The notes under the pieces were generated by a model. The model was not told where the DNA came from. It made no database searches and saw only the letters and a program-made list of their open reading frames with translations. Made by a program: the position numbers and the translations under genes. A DNA stretch of 9,504 nucleotides, taken from contig CAMWNY010000079.1 of NCBI GenBank assembly GCA_947175775.1, forward strand, positions 1 to 9,504, given 5' to 3'. Origin of the DNA: an uncultured Lachnospiraceae bacterium. Lineage in GTDB: Bacteria > Bacillota > Clostridia > Lachnospirales > Lachnospiraceae. The first letter of the stretch is position 1. Each line of letters starts with the position of its first letter. Below are positions 1-6,907 of the stretch, piece by piece.

Positions 1-628
1 CATACACCCACCGCTTCCATGCAAACGTGGCAATCCAGTATACCGGAAGCACCAAAAGCACCGATTTATGAAACAGTGCCGCACAGCCGATAAAAAACAC
101 AAACCGGATATAATCTTTCTCCAAAACATACCGCATTGCCCCCAGCGCCACGGAAAGCGCAAAATAGTACCGCACCGTATTAAATGTCTGAAAATAAAGT
201 CCGAGTGCCATAAACAGAAAAAAGCTCTGTGCAAAGTCCGCACTGTCCCTGTAAAACACCCATAGAAAAAGAAACAGCGTAAAAAAGGCAAATAAGGCAA
301 AAACAGCCTCATAACATTCCCATCCAAAAAGTGTATAAATTAACTTCACCAAATAATTAAAACCCGGTTCCGTAACTACATATCCGCCCACATATGCCTC
401 ATGCGCCGTAAGCGTATACTGTGCATAATCGTTACCTATATCAAACCGAAGCGCCGATACCAAAAACAGTACGGTAAAAATCCCGCCCAAATACAGACGA
501 TTGAGCGCTTTTTGGCGAAGACACGCGTCCTTTTCTACTCCCGCACCGGCAGGTCTCACATGAAGCGCCATAATGCACGTTCCAAAAGCGACTGCCATGT
601 AAAACACAATGGAGACCGCCCTTGCCAT
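1..628 (-). CDS. EpsG-family polysaccharide polymerase (Wzy-like), N-terminal part, cut by left window edge
   Basis: Translating the minus strand from the ATG at 626-628 gives an open frame of 209 codons running off the left edge. The product is strongly hydrophobic, with likely membrane helices near residues 4-22, 46-60, 107-126, 134-150 and 174-200. It carries the hallmark of EpsG-type integral membrane proteins, R-F-D-I-G-N-D-Y-x-x-Y at residues 61-71, followed by an E-P-G-F-N-Y segment at 87-92 and an F-H-K-S motif near 186-189. EpsG proteins are thought to act like Wzy, polymerising lipid-linked repeat units at the membrane. The start is supported by GGAGGGG at 637-643, 8 nt upstream. 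The upstream gene ends at 631, leaving a 2-nt gap, so the two are surely cotranscribed. The family usually runs to about 350-400 residues, so roughly half to two thirds is present. Family assignment is from recognised motifs; the polymerase role is inferred. Confidence 0.82.
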   Translation of the reverse strand, partial: MARAVSIVFYMAVAFGTCIMALHVRPAGAGVEKDACLRQKALNRLYLGGIFTVLFLVSALRFDIGNDYAQYTLTAHEAYVGGYVVTEPGFNYLVKLIYTLFGWECYEAVFALFAFFTLFLFLWVFYRDSADFAQSFFLFMALGLYFQTFNTVRYYFALSVALGAMRYVLEKDYIRFVFFIGCAALFHKSVLLVLPVYWIATFAWKRWVY

Positions 629-630
629 AC

Positions 631-1413
631 TCAAAGCCCCTCCACGGAACGAATGCCCTTTTTCATCAGCGCCAGTGCATTTTTCTTTGGAATTTCGGCG
701 CACATCACCTTACCGTGTGCCAAAATAAAGCGCACTGCCATCGGATATGCCAATGCACCGTACAAAAAATGATACAACACGCCTCTGTCAAGAAAAAATT
801 TGTCCGTATATCCCTTAAACCATGTTGATTCCCGCTCGCGCTCCGCACCAAGCTCCGTGGGCACTGCATACACCTTCAGTCCATATTGGATACATTCCTT
901 TAAGAACAGACTGTCCTCACCGTTACTGTACTTCGCGCCGCCTCCAAACAGCAAGGAAAACGTTACATTTGATGCATGAAGTTTTTCCCTGCGCACTGCA
1001 AACGAATACGTCGGATAACGCCCCGCGTTCCAAACATGCACCCGGTGAAATTTCGTTGTGTGGTATGTCGCACGCGCTTCACCCACCCGCATATTAAAAA
1101 GCAGAAAATCCGCCTCAGGGTGCTCCTCAAACGCATCTAAAACCTTCTTTTCATATCCCTCGTCATACACAATATCCTCGTCCGCAAAGAGCACAATATC
1201 CCCCTGCGCCCGCAGCAGCGCATTGTTGCGGCTTAGTCCCACACCGCGCTCCACAAGCTCAAAGCACTGTATCCTCTTATTTTTGTATCTGTATTCATGA
1301 TAATCAAAATACTCTGTTTGATTTACAATAATTGCATCGCTCTCCAAATTCATCCGCTCTGCCAACGTCGCCGTATCCTCATCGACAGACGACACCAATA
1401 CCTGCAGCTTCAC
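631..1413 (-). CDS. GT-A type glycosyltransferase (GT2-like)
   Basis: This is a soluble glycosyltransferase of 260 residues that probably adds one sugar to the lipid-linked repeat unit at the inner face of the membrane. The N-terminus reads M-K-L-Q-V-L-V-S-S, a start I recognise from a Firmicute EPS glycosyltransferase family. E-R-G-V-G-L-S-R-N-N follows at 55-64, then the metal/nucleotide-binding D-E-D at 78-80 and an N-G-E-D-S-L-F segment at 164-170 that probably supplies the catalytic acid. I prefer the GTG at 1411-1413, because the mature-looking N-terminus begins there and AAAGGG lies 9 nt upstream. An in-frame ATG at 1437 would add eight residues and has a poorer ribosome binding site. 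The preceding gene ends at 1418, a 4-nt gap. Donor and acceptor cannot be read from the sequence. Confidence 0.83.
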   Translation of the reverse strand: MKLQVLVSSVDEDTATLAERMNLESDAIIVNQTEYFDYHEYRYKNKRIQCFELVERGVGLSRNNALLRAQGDIVLFADEDIVYDEGYEKKVLDAFEEHPEADFLLFNMRVGEARATYHTTKFHRVHVWNAGRYPTYSFAVRREKLHASNVTFSLLFGGGAKYSNGEDSLFLKECIQYGLKVYAVPTELGAERERESTWFKGYTDKFFLDRGVLYHFLYGALAYPMAVRFILAHGKVMCAEIPKKNALALMKKGIRSVEGL

Positions 1414-1417
1414 GCTC

Positions 1418-2443
1418 TCACGCCCTTTCTCTTCCATAATACATGTCACTCCAACGCTTATCACACTCCGTAAGAACTGCCCCCGCTATTGTTCCGCCAT
1501 GTGTCACCGCATTATTAATTTCATCTGTTATTTTTTCTCTGTATATGATTCCAAATGGTACAACCACTAATAATACCGCATTCTCTTTTGTACTGTACTG
1601 TTCGCAGGGCAGCAACGCACTACAATTTATGCCTGTATCAAGCGCTGCAAGCCGTTTCACGAAAAGCGCGGCATCCTGTCCGTCTGAAGCGTCCAGCAGA
1701 TAAATTTTATCGTGCTCTTTTAACAGCTCCTGAACCCCCTCTGCCAGCCTGCGCTCCTGTCTACCCGACTGTTTATTGCCGCCTTTGTACAGCATTCCCA
1801 CCACCGTCAGCCCAAGGAATTTCATAACATCCGTTTTTGTATAAAAACGGTCTCCCACGAAAAAGGCAAGCAGCACAAAAAAGACGCCTGTTCCTGCAAA
1901 AATCACTGCACCAAGCAGCGCAGTCCTTTTGGCAAACCATTTTGGCTGTTCCCGTACAATACCATTATCCTCTATCTTATCAATTGCGTCAAATTCATCC
2001 TTACTATCGGCAAACACCGTTATCGCGTGCTCAAAGGCAGCGCTTACCTTAGCCACGTCGCCCTCGTCCCGTCCTTTTACGGTTATCGTAAGATAACGCA
2101 CGTCCGAAAGAATATCCGCGGTTATCATCTGCTTCACCGCAGCCCTGTCATATGATGCGCCCAACTGCTCCATCATGCGTCCAAGTATCAACTCCGTGGC
2201 AATCACGTCGTTCCATGTAAAATCATTGTAATAATCTCTTGCCTCCAGCCTGCCGTCCGCAAAGTCAACATAATATTCCGTTTCCGCAACAAACATTGCC
2301 GTGCCTGACTGATACCAAGCCAAAACCAAATGAAGACCGCTGCCCAATACGGCACCGGTCACTGCCAGCAGCAAAAAGCGCGGCAGATTTCTTATAAACG
2401 TCACAAATAACGCCTTACTGTCTATTCCCTGTCGTATAATCAT
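1418..2443 (-). CDS. Wzz-like chain-length/co-polymerase protein with degenerate BY-kinase-like tail
   Basis: The protein has the layout of a Wzz/CpsC polysaccharide co-polymerase: a first membrane helix at about 20-42, an extracytoplasmic region to about 170, and a second helix at about 174-196. Next comes the typical post-helix stretch (K-T-D-V-x-K-F-L-G-L at 203-212) seen where Wzz proteins lead into a tyrosine-kinase domain. The remaining 130 residues resemble a CpsD/CapB-type BY-kinase fold: a strand K-I-Y-L-L-D-A-S where the P-loop strand would be, and a later hydrophobic strand V-L-L-V-V-V-P-F where Walker B would be. No G-x-x-G-K-S/T Walker A, no acidic Walker B and no C-terminal tyrosine cluster is present. 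Wzz proteins control glycan chain length with the polymerase, here EpsG two genes downstream. The ATG at 2441-2443 has AGGG 9 nt upstream and gives a 29-nt overlap with the sugar transferase gene. The ATG at 2452 is possible but leaves no spacing to that site. Confidence 0.72.
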   Translation of the reverse strand: MIIRQGIDSKALFVTFIRNLPRFLLLAVTGAVLGSGLHLVLAWYQSGTAMFVAETEYYVDFADGRLEARDYYNDFTWNDVIATELILGRMMEQLGASYDRAAVKQMITADILSDVRYLTITVKGRDEGDVAKVSAAFEHAITVFADSKDEFDAIDKIEDNGIVREQPKWFAKRTALLGAVIFAGTGVFFVLLAFFVGDRFYTKTDVMKFLGLTVVGMLYKGGNKQSGRQERRLAEGVQELLKEHDKIYLLDASDGQDAALFVKRLAALDTGINCSALLPCEQYSTKENAVLLVVVPFGIIYREKITDEINNAVTHGGTIAGAVLTECDKRWSDMYYGRERA

Positions 2444-3842
2444 TTTCTTCATCCCTAATCTGATTCGCAATACCCCGCATGGCAGTTGTTTGATTTGTAT
2501 CCACTCCCTCTGTGCTGTCAGACTGGAACAACACCTTAAGTGTTAAAAGCATCAGCTTCAAATCAAGCCATACGCTGTAATTTTCAATATAAAACAAATC
2601 AAGCTTCAACTTATCATACGGCGTCGTATTATACTTCCCGTATACTTGCGCATATCCCGCAAGTCCAGACTTCACCTTTGTCCGAAATGTAAATTCCGGC
2701 ATATCTTCCTGATACTGCCTGATAATCTCCGGCCGTTCCGGTCTTGGTCCGATAAACGACATATCCCCTGCTAAAATATTAAATAGCTGCGGCAGCTCAT
2801 CAATCCGCGTCTTTCTGATAAAACGCCCAACCGGCGTAATACGGCTGTCATTCTTTGAAGCAAGCCTTGCCACACCATCCTTCTCCGCGTCAATCCGCAT
2901 ACTACGGAATTTCAAAATTTTAAACTCACGCATATCACGTGTACACCGCACTTGTTTATACAGCACTGGTCCGCCGTCATAAAGCTTTATCGCAATTGAC
3001 GTAACAATCATAAAAGGTGATGTAAAAATCACAAGAATAAATGCACATACCAAATCAATGATACGCTTCACCAAGCGCTGTTCCACTGTCATGGCATAGT
3101 CTCTGACAAGAAGAATCGGCGTATCAAACAAATGAATCTGATCAGCGCCCTGAACCATAATATCAGGAATTTTAGGCATAATATAAACCCTTACGCCTTT
3201 GCTGTAACAGAATTTCAAAAGCTTATTGCGAAGCGCCGTATTCATGTCCCACAGTACAACACCATCATAACCGCTTACAATATCCTTTTCAATCGATTTC
3301 TGTCCTTCGTTCTCATATATACATTTTGTAATATTATATTTGTCCTTGCGCGTCTCAAACTTGCTCAAAATATCATCGATAGGTCGTTCCCCACTTATAA
3401 ATAACAGTTGTTTCGGTGGAAAAAACTGCTGATAAAGCCTATGGCTGACAAAGGTCCATACCCCCGCGACGGCAATCTCACCAAGCATCATCAAAATTAA
3501 CGGATACGGCGTGACAAGTTTCAGTGATAACAGCGATATTTGAAAATAAGATACAACATTCGTAAAGAATAGCGAAATGACCTGCGAAAAAAATACATCC
3601 ATCGGTTTTAAATAACCAATCCTTAATCCTCCATATGTAGCCGTAAAAAACAAAAGCAGCAAAAAATAGACTGCTGCCAAAAGCCAGAAGCCCTTTCTGT
3701 GAAAGCTTCTCCACATACTGCTCTGCATAATGTCATTATAAACCCGATGCCATACATAAATATACAGTACTGTCTGAAATGCAAGTCCAATTAAAGACAT
3801 CTGCAAAATAATTGTGCGTTTTGCCGCCTCAACCCGTTTCAC
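2415..3842 (-). CDS. Polyprenyl-phosphate sugar-1-phosphate transferase (initiating glycosyltransferase, WbaP/CpsE type)
   Basis: This integral membrane enzyme moves a sugar-1-phosphate from a nucleotide sugar to undecaprenyl phosphate, the first step of repeat-unit synthesis. The 475-residue product has about four N-terminal membrane helices (roughly 10-30, 51-69, 83-103, 113-133), then a middle Rossmann-like region (about 145-245). The C-terminal bacterial sugar transferase domain starts at K-R-I-I-D-L near 259. It contains F-K-I-L-K-F-R-S-M (307-315), the D-E dyad in T-R-I-D-E-L-P-Q (near 348-349), which is catalytic in PglC-like enzymes, and G-P-R-P-E-R-P (365-371). The full three-part architecture places it with the large WbaP/CpsE class rather than the short PglC class. 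The GTG at 3840-3842 has GGAGG 6 nt upstream, whereas the ATG at 3848 directly abuts that site. The sugar (Glc, Gal or other) cannot be told from sequence alone. Confidence 0.9.
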   Translation of the reverse strand: MKRVEAAKRTIILQMSLIGLAFQTVLYIYVWHRVYNDIMQSSMWRSFHRKGFWLLAAVYFLLLLFFTATYGGLRIGYLKPMDVFFSQVISLFFTNVVSYFQISLLSLKLVTPYPLILMMLGEIAVAGVWTFVSHRLYQQFFPPKQLLFISGERPIDDILSKFETRKDKYNITKCIYENEGQKSIEKDIVSGYDGVVLWDMNTALRNKLLKFCYSKGVRVYIMPKIPDIMVQGADQIHLFDTPILLVRDYAMTVEQRLVKRIIDLVCAFILVIFTSPFMIVTSIAIKLYDGGPVLYKQVRCTRDMREFKILKFRSMRIDAEKDGVARLASKNDSRITPVGRFIRKTRIDELPQLFNILAGDMSFIGPRPERPEIIRQYQEDMPEFTFRTKVKSGLAGYAQVYGKYNTTPYDKLKLDLFYIENYSVWLDLKLMLLTLKVLFQSDSTEGVDTNQTTAMRGIANQIRDEENDYTTGNRQ

Positions 3843-3848
3843 TTCCAT

Positions 3849-3853
3849 CCTCC
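3849..3853 (-). promoter_or_regulatory. Ribosome binding site deciding the GTG start of the sugar transferase
   Basis: On the minus strand GGAGG is followed by ATGGAAGTG. The ATG touches the site with no spacer, while the in-frame GTG two codons later lies 6 nt away, the normal spacing. The upstream stop TAA (3856-3858) is only 2 nt from this site, so translation is probably coupled. Confidence 0.6.
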
Positions 3854-3855
3854 AT

Positions 3856-4617
3856 TTATGTCCGTCTTAATACCGCCCGAACTGCCCAAAATAACATACA
3901 GTAAAAGCTTTTTAAAATCGAAAGCCGCTCCTGTTTTCGATATAAATTCCAAATTCTCTGAATTGATACAAGTTTATTTGAAGAAAGTGTTCCCGTACTC
4001 CTCCTGTACCGGACAAGACACTCATCCAGCCCATAACCCTTTCCGTATTTCTTTAAAATATTCCACCATGTTGCCGTATCCTCACTCGCAATGCATGGCA
4101 TCATGATGTCACAGTCCGCAATAAGCTCCCTGTCAATCATTACCGTAGAGGTAAAAATGGTTGTATTTTTCAATGCCTCCCAATATGTGATTTCAGCCGG
4201 CACATGCACAATCTTGCCAAGCCCTCTGCCATATTCGTCAGCAAACTCATAACCTGTAAATACAAATCCTTTACCGCCTGCAATAAATGCAAGCTCCTGT
4301 GCAAGTTTATTACTCTCCCAAATATCATCCGCATCCAAAAAACACAAATATCTTCCCCGTGCACACGAAACTCCCTTATTCCTGCATTGGGCAGCTCCAC
4401 CATTCGCCCCTAGTGTAACCAACCTGATTCTACTGTCTGACTGCATTGCATCTCTTATTACATTACAACTGTTATCTTTCGAGCAGTCATCCACCAAAAT
4501 CAATTCCCACTGCTCATACGTCTGTTCCTTCACATACTGTATTGTCTCCATAATAAAACGCTCTGCATTATATACAGGAATCACAATACTCACTAGCTTA
4601 TCTTCCTCAAAACGCAT
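3856..4617 (-). CDS. Family 2 glycosyltransferase, TuaG-like
   Basis: The 253-residue product is a GT-A fold family 2 transferase acting at the cytoplasmic membrane face. Visible motifs are V-S-I-V-I-P-V-Y-N-A near 9-18 (nucleotide-binding strand and loop), V-D-D-C-S-K-D at 42-48, the metal-binding D-A-D-D-I-W at 95-100, and S-E-D-T-A-T-W-W at 178-185, the usual position of the catalytic base. The closing R-Y-R-x-S-x-x-T-L-S-S-N-K segment at 203-215 is typical of TuaG-like teichuronic acid or EPS transferases. A C-terminal hydrophobic, arginine-rich stretch may aid membrane attachment. The ATG at 4615-4617 lies 2 nt after the stop of the preceding gene, with AAGGA about 11 nt upstream. Donor sugar is unknown; fucose, rhamnose or hexose are all possible given the neighbours. 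Confidence 0.88.
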   Translation of the reverse strand: MRFEEDKLVSIVIPVYNAERFIMETIQYVKEQTYEQWELILVDDCSKDNSCNVIRDAMQSDSRIRLVTLGANGGAAQCRNKGVSCARGRYLCFLDADDIWESNKLAQELAFIAGGKGFVFTGYEFADEYGRGLGKIVHVPAEITYWEALKNTTIFTSTVMIDRELIADCDIMMPCIASEDTATWWNILKKYGKGYGLDECLVRYRRSTGTLSSNKLVSIQRIWNLYRKQERLSILKSFYCMLFWAVRAVLRRT

Positions 4618-4619
4618 GA

Positions 4620-5561
4620 TTAAAACTCATCCTTAACAAGATATTTTGGCCGGTCTTTGACTTCCATATACATCTTACTCATATATTGCCCCATAATACC
4701 GATGCACAATAGCTGTACTCCTCCAATCAATAAAATAATACACACCATGGAAGGCCATCCTGCCACCGGATCCCCATAAATCATTGCCCTGATAAAAATA
4801 AATGCCATAAACACAAACGCCATCACGCAAAACATAATGCCGAAAAACGATGCAATCGAAAGCGGCGCCGTAGAAAACGCCATAATACCGTCAAGCGAAT
4901 ACAGAAACAGTTTCCAAAAAGACCACTTTGTCTCTCCTGCCGCTCTCTGCACATTTTCATACTCAATCCATTTTGTATCATAACCGACCCATCCAAAAAT
5001 CCCTTTCGAAAAGCGGTTATATTCTTTCATAGATAAAATAGCATCTGTTACCTGGCGTGTCATAAGCCGGTAATCCCTTGCGCCATCCACAATCTCCGTC
5101 TTTGAAATTTTGCGCATCAGCCCATAAAAACACCGCGCAAAGAAGGAACGAATCGGCGGCTCACCCTTCCTATCCACACGTCTTGTCGCAACCGAATCAT
5201 ACCCATTCTCAATATATCCATACATTTCGGGGAGAATCGAAGGCGGATCTTGTAAGTCAGCATCCATAAGGACCGTAAAATCACCCTTTGCCTTCTCCAA
5301 GCCTGCTATAATTGCAGACTCTTTCCCGAAATTTCTTGAAAATGACACTAAGTGAATCCGTTCATCCATCTCACGCAATGTTTTTACTGCCTGCACTGTA
5401 CCGTCCTTTGAACCGTCATTCACAAATATAAACTCAAACTCCACACCCTTTTGATGGAAAAAAGCTTCCTGCTTGACCATCTCCTTATAAAACAGCGGAA
5501 TGCTCTCCTCCTCATTATAGCATGGAATAATAATACTCAAAATCTTAGAATACTCTTTCAA
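4620..5561 (-). CDS. Membrane-anchored GT2 of the GtrB/DPM1-like type (polyprenyl-phosphate glycosyltransferase)
   Basis: Proteins of this class transfer a sugar from a nucleotide donor to polyprenyl phosphate, often supplying a flipped donor for side-chain decoration. The 313-residue product begins with S-I-I-I-P-C-Y-N-E-E (9-18), then V-N-D-G-S-K-D-G-T (47-55), S-F-S-R-N-F-G-K-E (73-81), and the metal motif M-D-A-D-L-Q-D-P (99-106). Two hydrophobic C-terminal helices follow at about 232-260 and 270-292, and the end is G-Q-Y-x-S-K-x-Y-x-E-V-K-x-R-P, a signature of GtrB/YkcC/CsbB relatives. The start is a TTG at 5559-5561. It is the first start in frame and has a strong AGGAGG 8 nt upstream. 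The gap to the preceding stop is 15 nt. No GtrA-like flippase or GtrC-like transferase is adjacent, so it could instead act directly in repeat-unit synthesis. Confidence 0.88.
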   Translation of the reverse strand: MKEYSKILSIIIPCYNEEESIPLFYKEMVKQEAFFHQKGVEFEFIFVNDGSKDGTVQAVKTLREMDERIHLVSFSRNFGKESAIIAGLEKAKGDFTVLMDADLQDPPSILPEMYGYIENGYDSVATRRVDRKGEPPIRSFFARCFYGLMRKISKTEIVDGARDYRLMTRQVTDAILSMKEYNRFSKGIFGWVGYDTKWIEYENVQRAAGETKWSFWKLFLYSLDGIMAFSTAPLSIASFFGIMFCVMAFVFMAFIFIRAMIYGDPVAGWPSMVCIILLIGGVQLLCIGIMGQYMSKMYMEVKDRPKYLVKDEF

Positions 5562-5569
5562 ACAAATAT

Positions 5570-5575
5570 CCTCCT
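5570..5575 (-). promoter_or_regulatory. Ribosome binding site supporting a TTG start
   Basis: AGGAGG on the minus strand sits 8 nt before the TTG at 5559-5561 of the GtrB-like gene. It begins just past the stop codon (TGA, 5577-5579) of the Spo0A-like gene. This arrangement supports the rare TTG start and suggests translational coupling between the two genes. Confidence 0.65.
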
Positions 5576-5576
5576 A

Positions 5577-5930
5577 TCAAAAGACATTATCCGTCAATGT
5601 CTTAATTACCTCAGAGTTTGTTGGTCTGACATTCCTGTCAACAAACAAGTCTCCAAATATTAGCACAAGCGTATCACCGTTGCCTTTCATCCATGCCGTT
5701 TCAATCGCACATCTGATGGCTCGTTCTACTTGTTTGTCTGTTGTTTCAAAGCGTTTTGCAACCTCCGGATAAAGATGCTTTGTAACCGATTTTAGCATTT
5801 CAGGTTCTTTACGGGAAATCCACACTGCTTCCCGCAAATACCGATATCCCCTCTGTCTTGGTTGAAATCCTGCACAAAGCAACAAATATGTAGTCCTTTT
5901 TAGTGCTCTCAATCTCGGGCCATCTTCCAT
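5577..5930 (-). CDS. Stand-alone Spo0A effector (C-terminal DNA-binding) domain protein
   Basis: The 117-residue product is collinear with the roughly 120-residue C-terminal DNA-binding domain of Spo0A. Recognised segments are R-G-Y-R-Y-L-R-E-A (27-35; Spo0A has G-Y-L-Y-L-R-E-A), L-Y-P-E-V-A-K-R-F (53-61), T-T-D-K-Q-V-E-R-A-I-R-C-A-I-E-T-A-W (63-80), which covers the helix-turn-helix recognition helix, G-N-G-D (83-86), I-F-G (91-93) and R-P-T-N-S-E (102-107). The receiver domain with its phospho-aspartate is absent, so activity cannot depend on the usual phosphorelay input. The Glu-Arg-x-x-Arg of the recognition helix is kept, but the following His of B. subtilis Spo0A is Cys here. The ATG at 5928-5930 has an AGGTGAGG-like site 9 nt upstream; a GTG at 5945 would add five residues. 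It sits 35 nt after fcl and 15 nt before a glycosyltransferase, so it is an operon member. A role in regulating EPS genes is inference. Confidence 0.85.
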   Translation of the reverse strand: MEDGPRLRALKRTTYLLLCAGFQPRQRGYRYLREAVWISRKEPEMLKSVTKHLYPEVAKRFETTDKQVERAIRCAIETAWMKGNGDTLVLIFGDLFVDRNVRPTNSEVIKTLTDNVF

Positions 5931-5965
5931 TCCCGCCAACCTCACCTTTCCGAAACGCTCGGTTA

Positions 5966-6907
5966 CTACAATCTGGCTGCCTGAACATTCTCCTTAAACC
6001 AATCATAAGCAAGCTGTACGCCTTCCTCCAGCTCAACCTTATGTGTCCAACCTAAATTATGAAGTTTTGTAACGTCTGTAAGCTTTCTTGGGGTACCATC
6101 AGGCATTTCACTGTTCCAAACAATCTCACCATCATATCCCACCACGCGTTTCACCGTATCTGCAAGCTCCCTAATCGTAATTTCCTTTCCCGTACCAATA
6201 TTGACATGCTGTTCACCATTGTAATTTTCCAACAGAAAGATACACGCGTCCGCCATATCATCCACATACAGAAACTCCCGAAGCGGTGTTCCGGTTCCCC
6301 AAAGCTCCACGCTCTTATTCCCGTTAACCTTCGCATCATGAAATTTCCGAATCATTGCAGGCATCACATGTGATTCCTGTAAGTCATAATTATCATATGG
6401 TCCATAAAGATTTGTCGGCATACAGCTGATGAAATCATCGCCATACTGCCTCTTATAAAATTTACACATTTCAAGCCCCGCAATTTTTGCAATGGCGTAT
6501 GCTTCGTTTGTTTCCTCAAGCGGTCCCGTAAGCAATGCATCCTCCGGTATCGGCTGCGGCGCCATTTTAGGATAAATACAGGTACTTCCCAAAAACAAAA
6601 GTTTTTTCACCTGATAATCATGGCAGCACTGGATTACATTGCATTGTATCTGCATATTTTCATAGGCAAATACTGCGGGTGTTGTGTTATTCGCATTGAT
6701 TCCTCCCACCTTCGCAGCAGCAAGGACAACCACATCCGGTCTCTCATTCTCAAAAAATTCCTTTACCTGCTGCTGATTTGTGAGGTCTAATTCCTTATGC
6801 GTTCTTCCTATAATATTCGTATAACCCTTTGATTGCAAACTTCTTACAATGGCAGAACCTACAAGCCCTCTATGACCTGCCACATAAATCTTATCTGACT
6901 TATTCAT
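5966..6907 (-). CDS. fcl: GDP-L-fucose synthase (GDP-4-keto-6-deoxymannose 3,5-epimerase/4-reductase)
   Basis: This enzyme epimerises and reduces GDP-4-keto-6-deoxymannose to GDP-L-fucose with NADPH, completing the two-step route begun by gmd. The 313 residues (E. coli WcaG/Fcl is 321) follow the family from end to end. The dinucleotide-binding motif is G-H-R-G-L-V-G-S-A (11-19). A-A-A-K-V-G-G-I-N-A-N-N is at 63-74, G-S-T-C-I-Y-P at 107-113 carries the active-site Ser and Cys, and Y-A-I-A-K (137-141) is the SDR Tyr-Lys pair. The catalytic His is at 180, with P-T-N-L-Y-G-P just before it. The ATG at 6905-6907 has GGAGG 5 nt upstream and overlaps the end of gmd by 8 nt, pointing to coupled translation. 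No oddity was seen. Confidence 0.96.
   Translation of the reverse strand: MNKSDKIYVAGHRGLVGSAIVRSLQSKGYTNIIGRTHKELDLTNQQQVKEFFENERPDVVVLAAAKVGGINANNTTPAVFAYENMQIQCNVIQCCHDYQVKKLLFLGSTCIYPKMAPQPIPEDALLTGPLEETNEAYAIAKIAGLEMCKFYKRQYGDDFISCMPTNLYGPYDNYDLQESHVMPAMIRKFHDAKVNGNKSVELWGTGTPLREFLYVDDMADACIFLLENYNGEQHVNIGTGKEITIRELADTVKRVVGYDGEIVWNSEMPDGTPRKLTDVTKLHNLGWTHKVELEEGVQLAYDWFKENVQAARL

Noticed and set aside
401..772. Plus-strand open frames opposite the EpsG-like gene and the left glycosyltransferase
   Set aside because: They are rich in His, Arg, Pro and Cys, lack a convincing ribosome site and lie opposite strongly supported minus-strand genes.
5931..5965. Possibility that the Spo0A-like protein is a broken full-length Spo0A whose receiver lies upstream
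   Set aside because: Only 35 nt separate it from the stop of an intact fcl gene, so there is no room for a receiver domain and no remnant is visible.
5809..6036. Minus-strand 75-codon frame overlapping the end of fcl and the start of the Spo0A-like gene
   Set aside because: It overlaps two well-supported genes in another frame and has no recognisable domain; its composition looks like a shadow frame.
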